Origin: Fratercula arctica
Taxonomy: Eukaryota; Chordata; Aves; Charadriiformes; Alcidae
Length of the DNA stretch: 64,000 nucleotides
NCBI GenBank assembly: GCA_947846985.1
Contig: CANTUZ010000023.1
Location: 6,219,677-6,283,676, forward strand
Direction of reading: 5' to 3'
The translations under genes were made by a program, and so were the position numbers. This document shows positions 11,475-25,096 of this stretch, one piece after another. Each line of letters opens with the position of its first letter. Within the stretch, counting starts at the first letter, position 1. The notes under the pieces were generated by a model. It did not search any database and had not been told where the DNA came from. It worked only from the letters and a program-made list of their open reading frames with translations.

Positions 11475-13633
11475 TTCCCAGCTGCTGTTTCCATATCCCG
11501 TATAGCAAGGGGAGAGGAAACATTCCCATACCTTCTCTCTAAAGGCTTTTTTCTCAGTCTGACCTTGAAACGTCTCCCACCTCACTCCTGCATTAACTCC
11601 TTGAGTCTACTTTGCAGTGATACTTGGTGAGACTTCCAGAGTTTACATTCTGCTGATGAGAAAGCCACTGGCCTTCAGTTATCTGTCGATATCTGGCCGG
11701 TGGCCGTAATCTGGGTTTACTTGGACTTTGTCAGGATAGTAGCAGGTCATTGAATAACTCCTTTTTGGCAATTTTTTGTTTTCCTATTTTTTCCATAGCC
11801 TGCCTCTATATAACTGATTAAGTACTGGAGGGTTATACAATTTGTCTGCATCTTGCCTGGCTCTAGGCAGGGTCTAAGCCAAACACCGAAGTCAGTGTAT
11901 TCAGATGATCAGTCTTTCATTCCCTAAAAAGCTCTGCTTTTAGTATCTGAGCACATAATTTCTTCCCTTTTTCTTTGCCCCATCCAGAAAGGTGTCACTG
12001 TGGGGTGAAAGGTAATTTAAAAAGTGCAGATACTTTTTTTTTTTTTTTTTTTTTAAGATGTGAAAAACACCTCTGGTTAAATCTCCAGAGAAATTCATGA
12101 TGTGGGAGGCTAGGGTTACTTGAAGTGAATTGGAAAAAGATGCAAAGCTGTGGCTGATAACACTTGCTGATGTGCAGCTCATGCATACCAAAATATGCCC
12201 TTAACTACTTCACATGGTGTTGCTTCGCTGCTCCCAAGTTCACGGCAGCAGGCAAATGAAACCTGATAATTTAAATTTGCATTGCAGTGCATAGGGAAGG
12301 AGTCTATTCCTTCTTGAATGATCTTCAGAGTCTAAATAGAAAACCTAGACAAAGCACCAGCTGAAAATGGGATACGGATTCCATTTTGTAGATTAGTTAA
12401 ATCATGGGCAAGCTGCAGAGATCTTTTCAAGGCTTAAAGCTGGTAGGTTGCCATCCAATTTTCAAACTGTCTTCAATTAGCTTACTGCTTACTGGTCTAG
12501 AAATCTCTGCCTTGAATAGAAATTGAATGTGTGTCTCCTGATGGTGATTGCATATTTGAGCTCCTGGACCAGTGTCTTCCACCTTTTACCTGGCTTTTTC
12601 CCTACTTGGGTAAGAAATAATCACTTTTGCGTGCTGTAAAAAGACTGATGAGAAATGTGGTGTGCTTGCATACAGACCTGCCATCCATCAAGCCTGGCTC
12701 CACCGACTGCCTGGCTCCCGAGATGCTACAGGAACAAGGCTGCGATTTGAGAAATCATCCTCAGAAAGAAGGGACAGACGTGGCAGTAGACTTTATAGGC
12801 CCTCTCTTTCTTTCCTAATGGACGACTTTGGAAGGGTATCAAGGAAACGCCCTACAAAGTCGTGGATGGTGTTAATAGGATGTTCATTACTGACTTTAAT
12901 CATGACTTTTTGCTTCCCCTTAATCCACTGTTGGCTGCGTGGGAGACTTAGCAGTGACAAGAAATGGCAGAAGGACAGTGAGTGTGGGGACAGGGGTAGT
13001 GGATGAAGACGTGTGCGTGTGTACAGCTCTCTGTCGAGACCTGAAATGAAATGTCTTTGGAATAGTCTGGTTGAACCCCGTTTTGTGCGAGAGTTGGGCA
13101 TGGGCAGCCCGACTGCTCATGGGAAGCGCAGTGACGAAGCTTTTGAGTCCCACAAACTTTCCTCTGTTCACTACTCTACCTGTTAAAGATTCGCTTTTTT
13201 ATGTAAATCTCTAATCTGTTTTCTCGTTAACTGCTGTTATTAGAACATCTGCCAGCTTGCACTGTAGATAGCCTGCCACATTTATTACTTCCATCACAGA
13301 AACCTATGAAGATCTTTATTCCGGAAAGATCCTGTGCCAGGTAACGTACAAACACCAGTTCCATACAGCAAAACCCTGGTCAAAGTTTTTCCTCAGAAAG
13401 AAATGCCAGCCTAGATCTTGGGAATGTAACTTCAAAGGCTCTCAAAGGAGGAGTAACGGGGTGAAATTTGAGGGCTTATGCTGTATAGGAGTTCAGAGGT
13501 GACGTTCCTCCCTGGTCTTAAAATTTTGAAACTTCCTGCAGCTTTTCCCCTCGCTACAGCTTGAGTTACTGAAATACGGTCTTAATAGCTAAAATTCTCA
13601 TGTATATTTATTTATATAAAACGATGTCGATCT
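11475..13633. other. Non-coding stretch, no gene recognised
   Basis: No gene or named repeat seen. It contains a 21-base T run at 12034-12054. Open frames around 12627-13171 on both strands overlap each other and carry no recognisable motif. Confidence 0.55.
12034..12054. repeat. Poly-T tract (T21)
   Basis: An uninterrupted run of 21 T. Read on the minus strand it is a poly-A run, but no AATAAA signal or retrocopy body is recognisable beside it. It is therefore called a simple repeat, likely length-variable. Confidence 0.95.
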
Positions 13634-13790
13634 GACAGTGCTTTACGATGCAAAGCGAGTTGGTGGTATTCCCACTTTTAATTGCAGGAAAAATAAGAAC
13701 AAATGGGGGGATAGCAGACCTTGCTCAAGGTCATGTGGAGGACAGAGAACTAAATCCGAGTATTTGAGTCCAGGTTTGCGTCTTCCATTG
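13634..13790 (-). mobile_element. MIR-family SINE relic
   Basis: The + strand reads like the complement of the MIR core: AGTGCTTTACGATGC at the far end, an ACTTTTAATTGCAGGAAAAA segment, then CCTTGCTCAAGGTCATGTGG and TATTTGAGTCCAGGT. These correspond to the MIR segments around TGTGACCTTGGGCAAG and CCTGGGTTCGAATCC, read backwards. MIRs are very old tRNA-derived SINEs shared by amniotes. High divergence is expected, and the match is by memory of the consensus. Confidence 0.75.
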
Positions 13791-14051
13791 AACCCTTTTT
13801 CATCTCCAGAGAAAGCTCAGCTTGATAAAAGATGGAGAGCTGAGGTCATCCCATCGGTAGCCTTTGAAACCATAAGAGAGTGGCAAAACTTTCCCCAAAA
13901 CTATACAAATATTCAGTGAAAGTGCCAGGAGTTAAATCTAGAAGGAATAATAATTGAGTCAAGGATAAAGGGACAAAGTTAGCAAATCGCAATCGTTATT
14001 CAGGGATAATATTTCGTACTGTCCAAAGAGAATATTAAACTACTGCCTAGG

Positions 14052-14069
14052 AAAAAAAAAAAAAAAAAA
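14052..14069. repeat. Poly-A tract (A18)
   Basis: Eighteen consecutive A. There is no upstream AATAAA and no recognisable retrocopy, so it is treated as a simple repeat. Confidence 0.9.
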
Positions 14070-17000
14070 TCACTAAGCAGAAAAAAGTTATTAAGAAAGG
14101 ATAATGGAGGGAAGGGAATATTATGCTGATTCTCCAAACAGTTATGAATGAATATAGATACACCGCCTGTGATAAAAGAAACACATTTCCCCAAAGAGAA
14201 TTGGAAAAAAACAGTCATTGCTAAACACTGATCTGTCTTTCAAATACCGAGTACCAAAATAACCCACCTTTTCAAGTTTTCTGTTGATAACTCCTAATGA
14301 GAATTTTTGAGTCATGAAAACATTTAGAGACTTCAATCTTGTCGTATAAGAGCAATAAATCAAAAAGATGGGACATTCAGCCACTTCATGAGAAGTCCCT
14401 GAATCAGTCGTTTAGCACATTAAAAAAAAAAAAGTGCAAAAGAAAAACCTGTCTTCTGTATAGTGTTTATAATAGATCAAATGTTTCTATTTTATAACAG
14501 TAATCAACAAAATTGTGGAAGCAGCTCCTTTGCAAGAAGCTCTGGAATTAGAAAATCAAATGATCTCTTAACACCGCAGTCTGTTTGCCATAAGTCAATT
14601 GACTCGCATTACCAGAGTGAATTTTTAAAAAAACAAAAGGACCCTCCAAAACCCCACAATTCTCCTTGCAAGTTCAACAGCCCCGCCTGGAAGCTTAGGC
14701 ACGTGGCATGTTGCATCTGGCTGACTGTCATGTGTGAAACTCAGGTGACAGCTGGGCTACGGTCCCTTAAACCAAGTAACTGTTTTATGGTGGCAACTGC
14801 TGAAAAATAAGCAACGGGAGCAATGTGCTCCTCGGCTGCCTGTCTGCATTTCTGTTGTTCCTCTGGGTCCCCGCAGCGGTTGATGTCCAGCGCCCTGCGT
14901 GTAGCGCTAAAAACAGCCGGGGAGAGACATAAAGAGTTGATAACGTTGGGGAGAGTTTAGAAGAGGGAACAGGGCTGTAAAGAGCAGTGAGAAAAGGTCA
15001 TGAGAAAGTCATGAGGAAGAGTCTTCAGATGTGGTAGATGCTCCTGTCTGTGGCCTGGATCGCGCTGCTGTCCTCGGAAAGCTTCCTGGTACGAAGTAAG
15101 GGTGAAGTTGATCCTCCCACACATGCCACGGAGCTCCTGGCGTCTTCCCGACAAGGGACAGCCGCTATTCCTATGAAAGATGTGTGCACAGATGGGAGGA
15201 ACATCATGTCGGGGGCGGGGGCAGCGTTGCTCAGATTTTAACCTCTATGGGAAGGTGGGGAAAACCATTTCTCTACTTCTGCTAAGGTTTGCTAGAACAA
15301 AGGAGGGAATAATTTGAGTTTCTTTGCTGCGTCTTTGTGATGAGGGAAGATTGATTGCTGGAGGGTTTGTTTATATGGGAAGAAGGACTCTTCTAATATC
15401 CCACCTCAATTATCACCCACTTTGTTTTGAGATTTGACTAAAAACTAATGGCTTTTGGGGGGATTTGCTGTCTATTTCTAGCAGATTGACATTGGTTTAG
15501 ATGTGCAGGCTCACTGATTTTTTTGGAAGGCTTAGAAGTAACTGGGGAGTGCGGAACTCTTCCGAAATTAGTGTCTGTAGCTTAAATATGCGGGTGTGTA
15601 TGTGCGACAAATATTGGATGTGTACGAATGGGCTAGCCCCCTACAAAATCACGTGAAGACGTGTCTCCTCGCTTCTGCAGCAAGGTACTCGTGCAAATAC
15701 AGCGCACACATACAGCTCCATAGGTGTTAGGCTCGGGGAGGAAGCTACTATATAAAATTTTTCTAAAATAGCATTGTATTTCAGATTATCTCTGCTCTGC
15801 TGTCAGTCTGACATCTGGCTGAGATCAGCCACTTCTTAATTTCAGTTTAGGATTAAATCTAGAGTCTTACACCAGTGAGCGATGGTAATAAATCATGCCT
15901 TGGCTCTAGGGCAGCACTATAATGACTTAGACTTGTGGAGTAACAGCAGCTGCTCATCTGTTCTGCCCTCGGGGAATTGAGTGTCACTAGGAAAAAGGCA
16001 AAAATGTGTCTGTAATCTCTTTTCCTGACCCCTTTGGACCAACTGGGTAGCTAATTAGCTGGTTCATAGGGTATGGCCCTCAGCAGGGTGTAGTAACTGA
16101 GAGGAAGCTTTCCCTGTTCCCCTCTATTATCTGTATAGCTCCGAGCTATCGCTTTCCTTTCTCTTATTGTATTCAGGAAATGTAAAAACTGGCAGTGGCC
16201 TGTGGATGAAAACCTAGTATAAAAGAAGAATTACCTTTTTTATTAATTAGTAAAATTCCAGCGTAAAGCTCACGTTGATTTTTTTTTTAATTAACTATTA
16301 CTTTGGGGGCAATGCTTCTTTACCGTCGAATTCTTGCGGCGAAGCAGGGATCTCTTTCCAAAGATGCCAGCTCAAATGACAGCATTCCCACTGCTTCCCA
16401 TCACATGGGGCTGCACAGATTGCTTGCTGCAGGACCATTCGCAAATGTTAGGTTGCAAGGCCAAATGCAAACGCTTTGGACGTTGTTCTGCTGCTTGTGC
16501 GAAGTGTTTTGGTTTGCTCGGATAACGTTTTGGGATGTATACTGATAGACTGCTTGATCCCTCGAATACTTCAGAATTCCGATTTAGTTGTTTATTTTCT
16601 GGCACCTGAGCTAGTTTTTCATCTGTGTTTTATGATTTGCATGTTGGTTTTAGTTCAACACAATGTGGTTTTAAGTGTCCTGATGGATGCAAATGAGAGC
16701 GTAGGGAAGGGTTAACTGGGAAATGTTTAACTCTCAGCCTGTTGAACGGACTGGGATGACTTACAGGACATGTGAATTTTAAAATTGGCAGCGCTCTCTC
16801 AGCCTGGTGGGTGAGCTAATCTTCAGCCTGTCGAACAGTCCAGTCATCGAGGCCAAATTTCCTCGGTTTCCAAGAGAGAATGCCATGGCCCAGGACTCCG
16901 TATGGTCTTTTTCCTTCTCCGTCTCCTTGATCTCTGCTGGTACGACAGCAAAAACCGTTCCAGGTGGCAGCATTTTTGTATGTGAAACTTCCAACTTCTA

Positions 17001-19261
17001 ACGTAACTAGATGTGTCATAGGTATAATATATTCGTTACTTGCAAAGCCTGATTGACGTGATTTCCACTGCTATCACATCCCCCTCCATCCTTCAGTGGA
17101 GCTATACCAGTAACGGTGACTTAGAGTGGTGTGTTGACGTAAGATTGGGAAATGGTTACCTAGGGCAGTTTCCTCTCAAGCTATTTTTACCTGTACTCTT
17201 TTCTGCCTATTTAAAAATTTAAGCTATACCAACTTCCATAAAAAAGAAATTTGGCAGTTAAAGAAACAAGCAGGTCTTCCCTGCCGGTAACTTCGGCTGA
17301 GTTTGAATTGCACTTCTTTGCATGGCTTTAAATGAACGTGTGCTGTGGACGGACACGCAGAAAAAAAATCAAGCGATGGCATTTAAAAAGGGAATGGCTT
17401 AAAATTCCTATGTACCGGAGTTGCCTCTTTGGCACAGTCTGTAGTAACTTGCGTTTTGAATGCCCCAAGGCAAAATATGGTGCGGTTGGTCTTGTATTTG
17501 TGTCAGAGATCCCACACAGGAGGATTATCGTACGACTCAACTGTCTCTCTGTATATTGATGAGCTGCTATTGGGTTAGGGGTTTAATTAGCATTCACCAT
17601 CGCAGACTTGTGCAAGCAGAAAGATGCCTTGACGTTGGTTGACATGTGGCAGGAATTTGATGCTTAGGTTAGGAACGACCTTTTTCAGTATGTTCCACCG
17701 AAAGAAATATTAAAACGTAACAAAGCAGATGCTTGGCTGTATAAATGGGATCTAACTTAGCATTAGTTAAACATCTGGCGCATTTCCTCCCTGCAACCTG
17801 TTGAGAAGCAAACTTTAGGGAGCAATTTATGCTGATCCCTCCTGCTGCCTGCCATAGGCATGGCTAGCCATTCTGTTGGCAAACGAGATGCGCAGGGCAA
17901 AGTGTCCAGTTGAACTGGCCTGACAGCGAGCGGTAAAGCAGGGATCTTGGCTTCATCCGCCGGGATCAGAGTGATCAAAGATGACACTGATGTATATTGG
18001 AAACTCAGTACTGGACCAGGGTGGTCTTGGACCAGTGCACAGCAGAATTCCTTCAGTGCAGACCCTGGGCTCAGGGGTCTCCATTCTTGTATCGCCTAAA
18101 TATTGATGAGTGTCAGCGACCTCAGGTTTCACCCAACCCTCTTTTGGGGCATCATTTCTCTTGCTTTTTTGGATGTGTTGGTAAAGAAGCTTGGGGCAGG
18201 GTGGCATTGCAACCCAACCCAAAGCACTCGGCGGTATGTCTCGATACTAAATGTGCAAATGGGGATTTCATTCTGCTGGTTATCTGGCAGATGCAGAGGG
18301 TTGTTACTGCTTTCAGGAATTAAGTAATCCTAAAGGTTAAGCCTGCGGGGTGTTCTCAGCCCTGCAAGAATTAATATGGTGACATTTACCTGCTATTAAA
18401 AAAAAGTTTTTTGTTTTTGCTCTCCCACCCCATCCCCACGCCCCCCTTGCTTTTTACTGGAAAAACTGAGGAGTTTGCTTTGCGTGCTGGCGCAGCAGTG
18501 GCTATTTAAAATAAATCAGCAGACCCCACAACTGTCACTGTCATGTCTTTAGGCTAATGCGGAGACAGACCGTGGTTATCTCTGCGACCACAGCATGGCA
18601 ACAGTTGGCACACGCTGACTTTTTAATGGCCACTATATATGAACTCTTCTGTATAGAGTCCTTTCCCCTCCCATACAGAGAGATGGGACCCTCAGCAGAT
18701 GCCAACTGGCAGATCTCCACCGAGGATGTTAGTTTTGTATTTTTCACTGATTTAGGATTTTTCGCTAGCTTAGATCCCTTGCTCATGGGGAAATCTCTGC
18801 TTGATTCCTCAAACAAAACTGGCAGCTTTGTGCATAAAAACTGGGTGCAGTTTCATTGATTTATTGTGTTTCCTAATGTACAGAAGGGAGGGGAAGAATG
18901 GAATATAATCCATGGCTGGTTTAGAGGGGTGTCCAGACACAGGCACCGTTTTGCTACCCCAGTTAGAGCTGGTTCTGTGCTTTCTGCTAGTTTGTTGGAC
19001 AAGAATGACTTTTTACATGTTTGGCTTTTAAAAAAAAAAATACGTCTCTACCTGCTTCATTTGCTTCCTCTTCAAAGCGCCTCGTTCAAGTGGATTTTAA
19101 AGAAGTTTGGTGCCTTTTCTGCAGTGCAACTGGCTGAAGCAGAATGCAGCTACCGGTTCAATGCAAGAACATTAGAAATGAGAGAACAGCCCTGGGTCTG
19201 GGCTTGTTCCAAAGCCCTGTGAAATCTCTTCCCCTTGGCTCTACGGGGCTTTGGATGATGA

Positions 19262-19315
19262 CTTTTCTTTTTCTCCTTCTTTTTTCTCCTCTTTTTTCCC
19301 CGCTCTTTTTTCTCC
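19262..19315. repeat. Polypyrimidine tract
   Basis: Fifty-four bases that are all C or T except one G at 19302, and purine-only on the other strand. Long tracts like this can form triplex DNA when supercoiled. It ends in TCTCCAG, so it also resembles a strong splice-acceptor tract, but no exon follows that I can recognise. Confidence 0.85.
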
Positions 19316-20485
19316 AGAACTATTACGTACACATCTATTAATGTTATTTGTACTTCCTATAAAAATAAGCCCATCCATCAGAGTAAATAACCACTCTCTC
19401 AAATGATGATGATAAAAAATAGCTGGGTTAACACACATTTTCCTCCCATGTAAGTGGATGACCGTTGTAAGACAGCATAAAAACAGATTAATAGACTTTG
19501 TTTGCCATGGTTTTCTTAAGAACTCTAAAAGATTAATTTTTTTTAATGAAATTGCGGGAGCATACAGCCATTTTGAACCCAAGTTATGATCTACTTGTGC
19601 AGATTTCTATAGCAAACAATTTTATATCATATTAAAAGAAGGTCAGTCTTCCATTTAAATTAAACAGTTTCAATTCTGTCAAGTCGTATGTAAAATAAAC
19701 AAGCTATACAGTACTTAAGGTAGAAATTTGGTGACGCTATGCAGTTGCCTTCTTTTGTGGAAGTGCATGTAAGACGTGCAGTTTACCTCTGCAAAAAGAT
19801 CCAGTCCAACCAAGCGCCTGAAACATATGGCTACGTTTTAAAAGAACAAAAAATACCATTGATTTCAGGCCCACCAGCTATGCAAGGAGAATTAAGATTT
19901 GAGATGGATCACTGTTGGCAGTGGGGTACCAGAAGGGAAAGTATTAGCAATGTCTTTGTCAGCCCCTTTTTGGCAAATATCTATCTTGCTTTTCTACCTT
20001 TTTTTTTTTTTTTAAAATTGTCATAGCTTATTTCATCTTATTATCTAAATGAAGTCTCTGGAGAGTAGCTTATCCCAGCTTTGATCCATTATGTTGTTTA
20101 CTCTTGTTTCACAAACCATTAGGGATGCTCAAGGATGTAAAATAAGATATCCATCAGGCTAAATCTTATGAGCCATTTGCTGCAGAGGCAGTCTGGTCCT
20201 GGGCACAGCGGCAGGTTTGCCGGGTCCTAATGGAGTCCTTGTTGTGCTGAGAGAGCTCTGCTCTCTGGCCGCTGGGTACTGGGACATGCTTTATGTGTGA
20301 AGCCCGTAGAGATCAACTCCATAAGAGCCAGATGTAGCTACGGCGACTGGAAGTAAGTCCTTCGTCCTTCAGAAAGGCAACCCTTTGCTATTAACTATTC
20401 TGTGTTCCTTCTGACTTCTCGTGGCATCCACTATATCCATCTCCATGTAAGAGCCACATCTGCCTTTGGTGCCTACAGTTGACAG

Positions 20486-20742
20486 GTTGAGGGGGAAGGG
20501 TTCTACACTGGAAGAGGGGAGATTGAGATGAGATGTGGGGAAGAAATTGTTTGCTGTGAAGGGGGGTGAGCCCCTGGCCCAGGTTGCCCAGAGAAGCTGT
20601 GGCTGCCCCATCCCTGGAGGGGTTCAAGGCCAGGTTGGACGGGGCTTGGAGCAACCTGGGCTGGTGGGAGGTGTCCCTGCCCAGGGCAGGGGGTGGCACT
20701 GGGTGGGCTTTAAGGTCCCTTCCAACCCAAACCATTCTATGA
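20486..20742 (+). mobile_element. CR1 LINE, 5'-truncated, group A
   Basis: A short CR1 3' UTR copy starting at the GAGGGGGAAGGGTTCTACAC segment. It runs through GGAGGTGTCCCTGCCCAGGG to AAGGTCCCTTCCAACCCAAA and the tail CCATTCTATGAA. It has the same layout as the copies at 3887 and 51142 but a later truncation point, and its intact tail fits a direct insertion. Confidence 0.94.
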
Positions 20743-23700
20743 AGCAATAGCCACAAAGCATAATCTGATAATTCAAATGTTGTGAGCAAATGTATGAATT
20801 GGGGTTGTCTTGGTTGCTTTTGGAGAGATACATCAGACACAAAAAATGCCAATAATGACTTGTGGCTACAACGTAAGATGGATGGAAATGTTTTACTTAA
20901 TTTTTAATAGCAATAGCTGATAAACATTTGTCTTTTTAAGCAGCTTTTTCACTGGGAGCTTGGGTTTATCCCACAAATGGGAAGAAAATAGTGTTGATGT
21001 GTCCGTTCCTGTTACACATACACAAGCTGTTATTTGTTCTTGTTTTCCAAGCATCGAGACAGGTTAAGAAATACACAGGAATTAATTTTTTACTCTTTAT
21101 ATTTTGTGCATTTAGGTGAGTTTACTCTTCAGTTGCCTTGAAATGACCGAAGGATCAGGGGTCTGGAGGAGATGCATGATTTCGAATCTGTGCAAGTCAA
21201 AGACAAACTGAAGTGTTCATCCTTAGCACAGACAAAGAGGGCTCTCAAGGAATTTTCTGTGCCTGGTATTTTTTGAGGGTCAAGAAGGATGTAGACCCCC
21301 GGTCAGCAATCTCTACCGCATTACTCCTGGCCTCATTGAGTATAAGGGTGGCATCTTTGCCTTGTGCTCTCAAAGCTCTGCATGAGCCCTCTTCCTCCGC
21401 AGCAGTTTTGCCTCCAGACCTTGAGCCCTGAGCAATTCCTCTGAGCTTTGCCAGATCTCTGCTTCGGGCTCTGTGGCTTGATCTGGGCGGTCCTTCGGAT
21501 GTATTGGGACACCACTGATAGGTAGCAGCTCCAAATTTGAGTTCTTTCATGCAAGCTTATTTAGAATATACTAAGAAGTAGAAACTATCACAAATACACA
21601 TTTCTGGGAGGGGTGTGCTTATTAGATATCTTTTTGTATTCTTTTCCCCTTCTAAAAGCAGAGCATTATTTAAAGTGTAAGCCCGCAAAGCTCTCAAAGT
21701 AACTCGTAAGTGTTTTGAACCAGGGAAGGCCACAGGCTTTAGCTGTTGCGAGAATTTATACGGCATTCGCTAAGCTCCCAAAGTCCTAAGCCAGCTCTTT
21801 CCCAAAACATTTGCAACCAAACTGCTCCCTACAGCACTCGTGAATTCAATGACATAAATTGTTAGAAGTGCTATAATGTAATTTGTAAATTATGTTGATT
21901 TACTCATTCCAAAGCCTTTTGAAGTAAATAGATTGTGTTAATTTTCTCCAACTAGCTGTACATTCAGAATAACCATTGAAACACTCCATTTAAATATATA
22001 CTCAATTAAACTAATGATGTTTTAGAACATCCTAAACAACAACACATCGCAAGGACAGCTGTCCATATCCTTTATTTAGGTTTACATATTCCGCACTGCT
22101 ACACATTTTGCCGGTTTATTTTTCTTACAAATATTAAGACAAATTATCGACTTCTCTGCATCGCAAACAGCAGCTGCTGCCCCCAGCTCCAGACTGGCAA
22201 TTAAAGGAGGAGAAAGGCAAGGAAGCAAAGGCCGTAGTTAAAATGAAAAGCTGTTCAGGTGTGATGCATGGGTGTAAAGCTTCATGCTATCAAGATGGTG
22301 TAAAGAGACTCCAGGGTAAAGGAGAACTGGGCCCTGTAATACCCAGTGTAATTATGCAAATTGATGTACAAAAAAAAAAAAAAAAAGCTTTTAATTGGGA
22401 ATGCTAAACAACATTTTAATAATTCCAGGTCATTAATCTGTGTGGGAGTCAAGTTCTATCGGAAGACTTATTATGGGCTAAGAAAAAGAAAAGTGCCAAG
22501 ACCTTTTGATGAACCGTGTTTGCAGGTGTTAACCTTGTTTCGTATGAAGTATTTACCGGGAAGGGATTTCCCCACACAGCCTCGCCGTCACGAGTTTTCT
22601 TTCCCTGCACTGAAATCAGTTTCTAACGAGTTGTCTTCCCAGTAAATAAATCTCCCAGTAAAACTAGCTTCCAAGGTAATGATTTCTGTTTTGAACCCAC
22701 TGCGAACTCGCATAAACTCCCAACATCATTGTCACCTCTTAATTTTAATAATTACTGCTTCTGTTTGCCACTAAACCTTCTGAGGTTCTTCCATTCAGCG
22801 TAGAAATCCACTAATGTTCAGCTTGTTAGGATACGAGACCCCTCATTAACTCAGAGTATTAAATGAAACAGTTGAGTTAGTAACCAAATCGACAAAGAAA
22901 CAGCTGACTCTCTCTCTGATTAGGGACTTTGTCATCTCGTTCATGGATTAATTATATGGTCCATTATATTGAAATGTGGTTTTGATATTGAGACTAGTTT
23001 TGTTCTTGAGTTTTTGTACTTGCCAGCTGCTTTAATGTTCTTTATCTTTCTGTGAGCAAGCTCCAAATTATAGATTTCTTAACTTGAAGGACAAATTTAG
23101 AATGTCGTTTTGAATGTATGTTATTCAGAACGAGTTCAAGGATAAATGTAGACAGAACAATCTTCAGAAGGGTAAGTCTGGTACAGCTCTTCTCTGCTGT
23201 GATATGTCCGTGAAAGCAAAGAAACAAACAAGAACACCCAGGAAAATGGGTTTCAATGCTCCACACACTTCCTAGGAACCAGGTGTTCTTTTGGGAGGAA
23301 AAGCCGTGGAGAGAAAGTAATGATTAAGTCTCTTGTAACTGCTCAGGAGGTTACCCTGCTGTATTGAACACGATCCCCAGTCGTTCGCGTTATTTATATT
23401 TGTATTCTGAAAATTAATTGGATTGTCATTTTGAAACCCTTATTTCAAACAAGCATCTCAATGTGTTGGCATTGTAGAAACGTGGCGAGAAACAGCCCTT
23501 GGCCCAGGAAAGTTATCATCAAAAGAAGTAAAAGATAAGAAAGAATCGCAGAAAATTCATGCGTGTTCTGCAGAGGGGAGGCATCCAGAATGTGGAATTA
23601 AATACCTTGGAGGTGAAATCAGAAGTTACTGGCAGATCGTGGTTGTAAACCAACGGGGCTGATGGAGAGTTGTGCCAAAGAGGTGAATTCCCTTCCAAGA

Positions 23701-25096
23701 GCACGAATTGTAAATGTAAATGCATGGCAGTGTGGTTTGCAGCTCCCTGCATGACAACAGCTTTGAAGAGCAGAATTAGGGGTGACGGTACTGAAGAAAA
23801 AAAGGGAAGTAAATATTTTGACACAAAAAGGAAGATGGCAGGAAATTACTGGTTTCAAAGCCTCTGTTTTTACTAACAATTGATTTTGACTAGAGGAAAT
23901 GGGCAACCCTGTACAGGATGAAATTTGCTCTGAGTGAGGAAACCACTTGGATCTCCTTGTGTTCATCTTATTAATTCTCTTTCTGCCTGTTAACTTACAA
24001 GCAACACTTTCTAGAGAGGGTGGAAGAGTCAGCAGAGGGAGGGGGGAGTAAAATTCAATAGACTCTGAAAGCCTGCGGGTAAAGAAATTAATTGTGTAGC
24101 AGCAAGAGGGATGTTTGAAGACTTTTCTTCTAGCAGGTAGCAGCCAACAGAGTTCTGGGCTGCAAGCCTCATCCGGCTTTTAATCCAGGAAATTAATGGC
24201 AAAACTCTTTGGCTTGAGATGAGAGAATGGAGTTCTGCAAGGGAAAATGCTAGAGATGGATTGCGTGATCAAACTGCGCAGCAACTTCTTTCCTTCAGGA
24301 TTCTTCTGGGTTATAAACAATGTTTTAAAAACCCTCCAGATACAAGTCCCTGCGATGTGTTAAGTAAGCAAAAGACCCAAATACAGCGAGTCCTCTGTGC
24401 TCTTCTTGAATTGACTAGAATGGGATGGTCCTGATTTACTCTCCTGGCAGACGGAGGTATGTGGACCCTCGTAATTGGATGTTTTCCTGTTGTATTGCTC
24501 TTGGTCTGACTGTGGTTTGGGCTTGCAGGCTGTATTGGCAGATAAGCTGTTGCAGCAGGAGCAGATCAGTAGGTTGGAATAGTTGGTGCTGAAGCTCTGT
24601 AACCGCATTATATGCGATTTAGGGGAAGGTCACCTGAGAGGACACCTAGTCTGGTCTCTTGGGCCAAGCTTTTCACAACCAACAAGATTTGAGGTTTGCA
24701 GATTGAAAAGAGTTTGATACTGGCTGGAAGGTATCAGGGCAGTGCTTGCGAGCAAGCTTGGAAGGACACAGCCCCCTTAAGTGCTGCAAAGTCTTTGAAC
24801 AGAGCTTCCAGAGCTAAACTGGAAGAAAGCTACTTTGCTCGTGCCAAAACCGCTCCGTGGACTGAACCAACATGCTGTAAATGAAAACAATTGGGAATTG
24901 CTTCAAAATCCATTCTGCTGCTCCAAACCAAACTGCTGATGTTGATACAATCAAAAATGTTCTACAGCTTAGGGAAAGCAAAGCAAAGATTTGTTTATTT
25001 GCTGTGGGAAGGAAGCTGTGGCATGCCCAGCCCATCTGGACTTGGAGGTGGGATCATATCAGCGTTGGGTGAATTGTTCTGTTACCCCTCTCGGGA
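20743..25096. other. Non-coding stretch, no gene recognised
   Basis: About 4.4 kb with no supported gene. It contains an A17 run at 22370-22386. A 101-codon minus-strand frame (21550-21245) is rich in charged residues but has no motif I recognise. The 22700-23000 segment is AT-rich with several ATTA/TTAATTA cores and could be regulatory, which cannot be tested here. Confidence 0.5.
22370..22386. repeat. Poly-A tract (A17)
   Basis: Seventeen consecutive A after ATTGATGTAC. No polyadenylation signal or retrocopy body is visible upstream. Confidence 0.9.

Larger units (their letters stand above)
13791..20485. other. Non-coding stretch, no gene recognised
   Basis: About 6.7 kb without a supported gene. 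It contains an A18 run (14052-14069), a polypyrimidine tract (19262-19315) and a T15 run (19999-20013). An open frame of 115 codons (14463-14810, +) follows an acceptor-like TTTTATAACAG. It lacks any domain and ends without a donor, so I leave it unassigned. No MIR, CR1 or LTR copy could be recognised. Confidence 0.5.

Noticed and set aside
10961..11542. 193-codon + strand open frame
   Set aside because: Antisense of a CR1 ORF2 remnant; the same antisense peptide recurs at 25157-25757. GC-rich repeat sequence keeps several frames open by composition.
12034..12054. Poly-T/poly-A as the tail of a processed pseudogene
   Set aside because: No AATAAA, no coding body and no flanking duplication could be found; processed pseudogenes are also rare in birds.
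14463..14810. 115-codon frame after an acceptor-like site
   Set aside because: No donor, no recognisable domain and no Kozak context.
20320..20345. Minus-strand AGCTACATCTGGCT resembles the start of miR-222
   Set aside because: Only 14 bases match, the rest of the mature sequence differs, and no pairing arm that would form a precursor hairpin is seen nearby.
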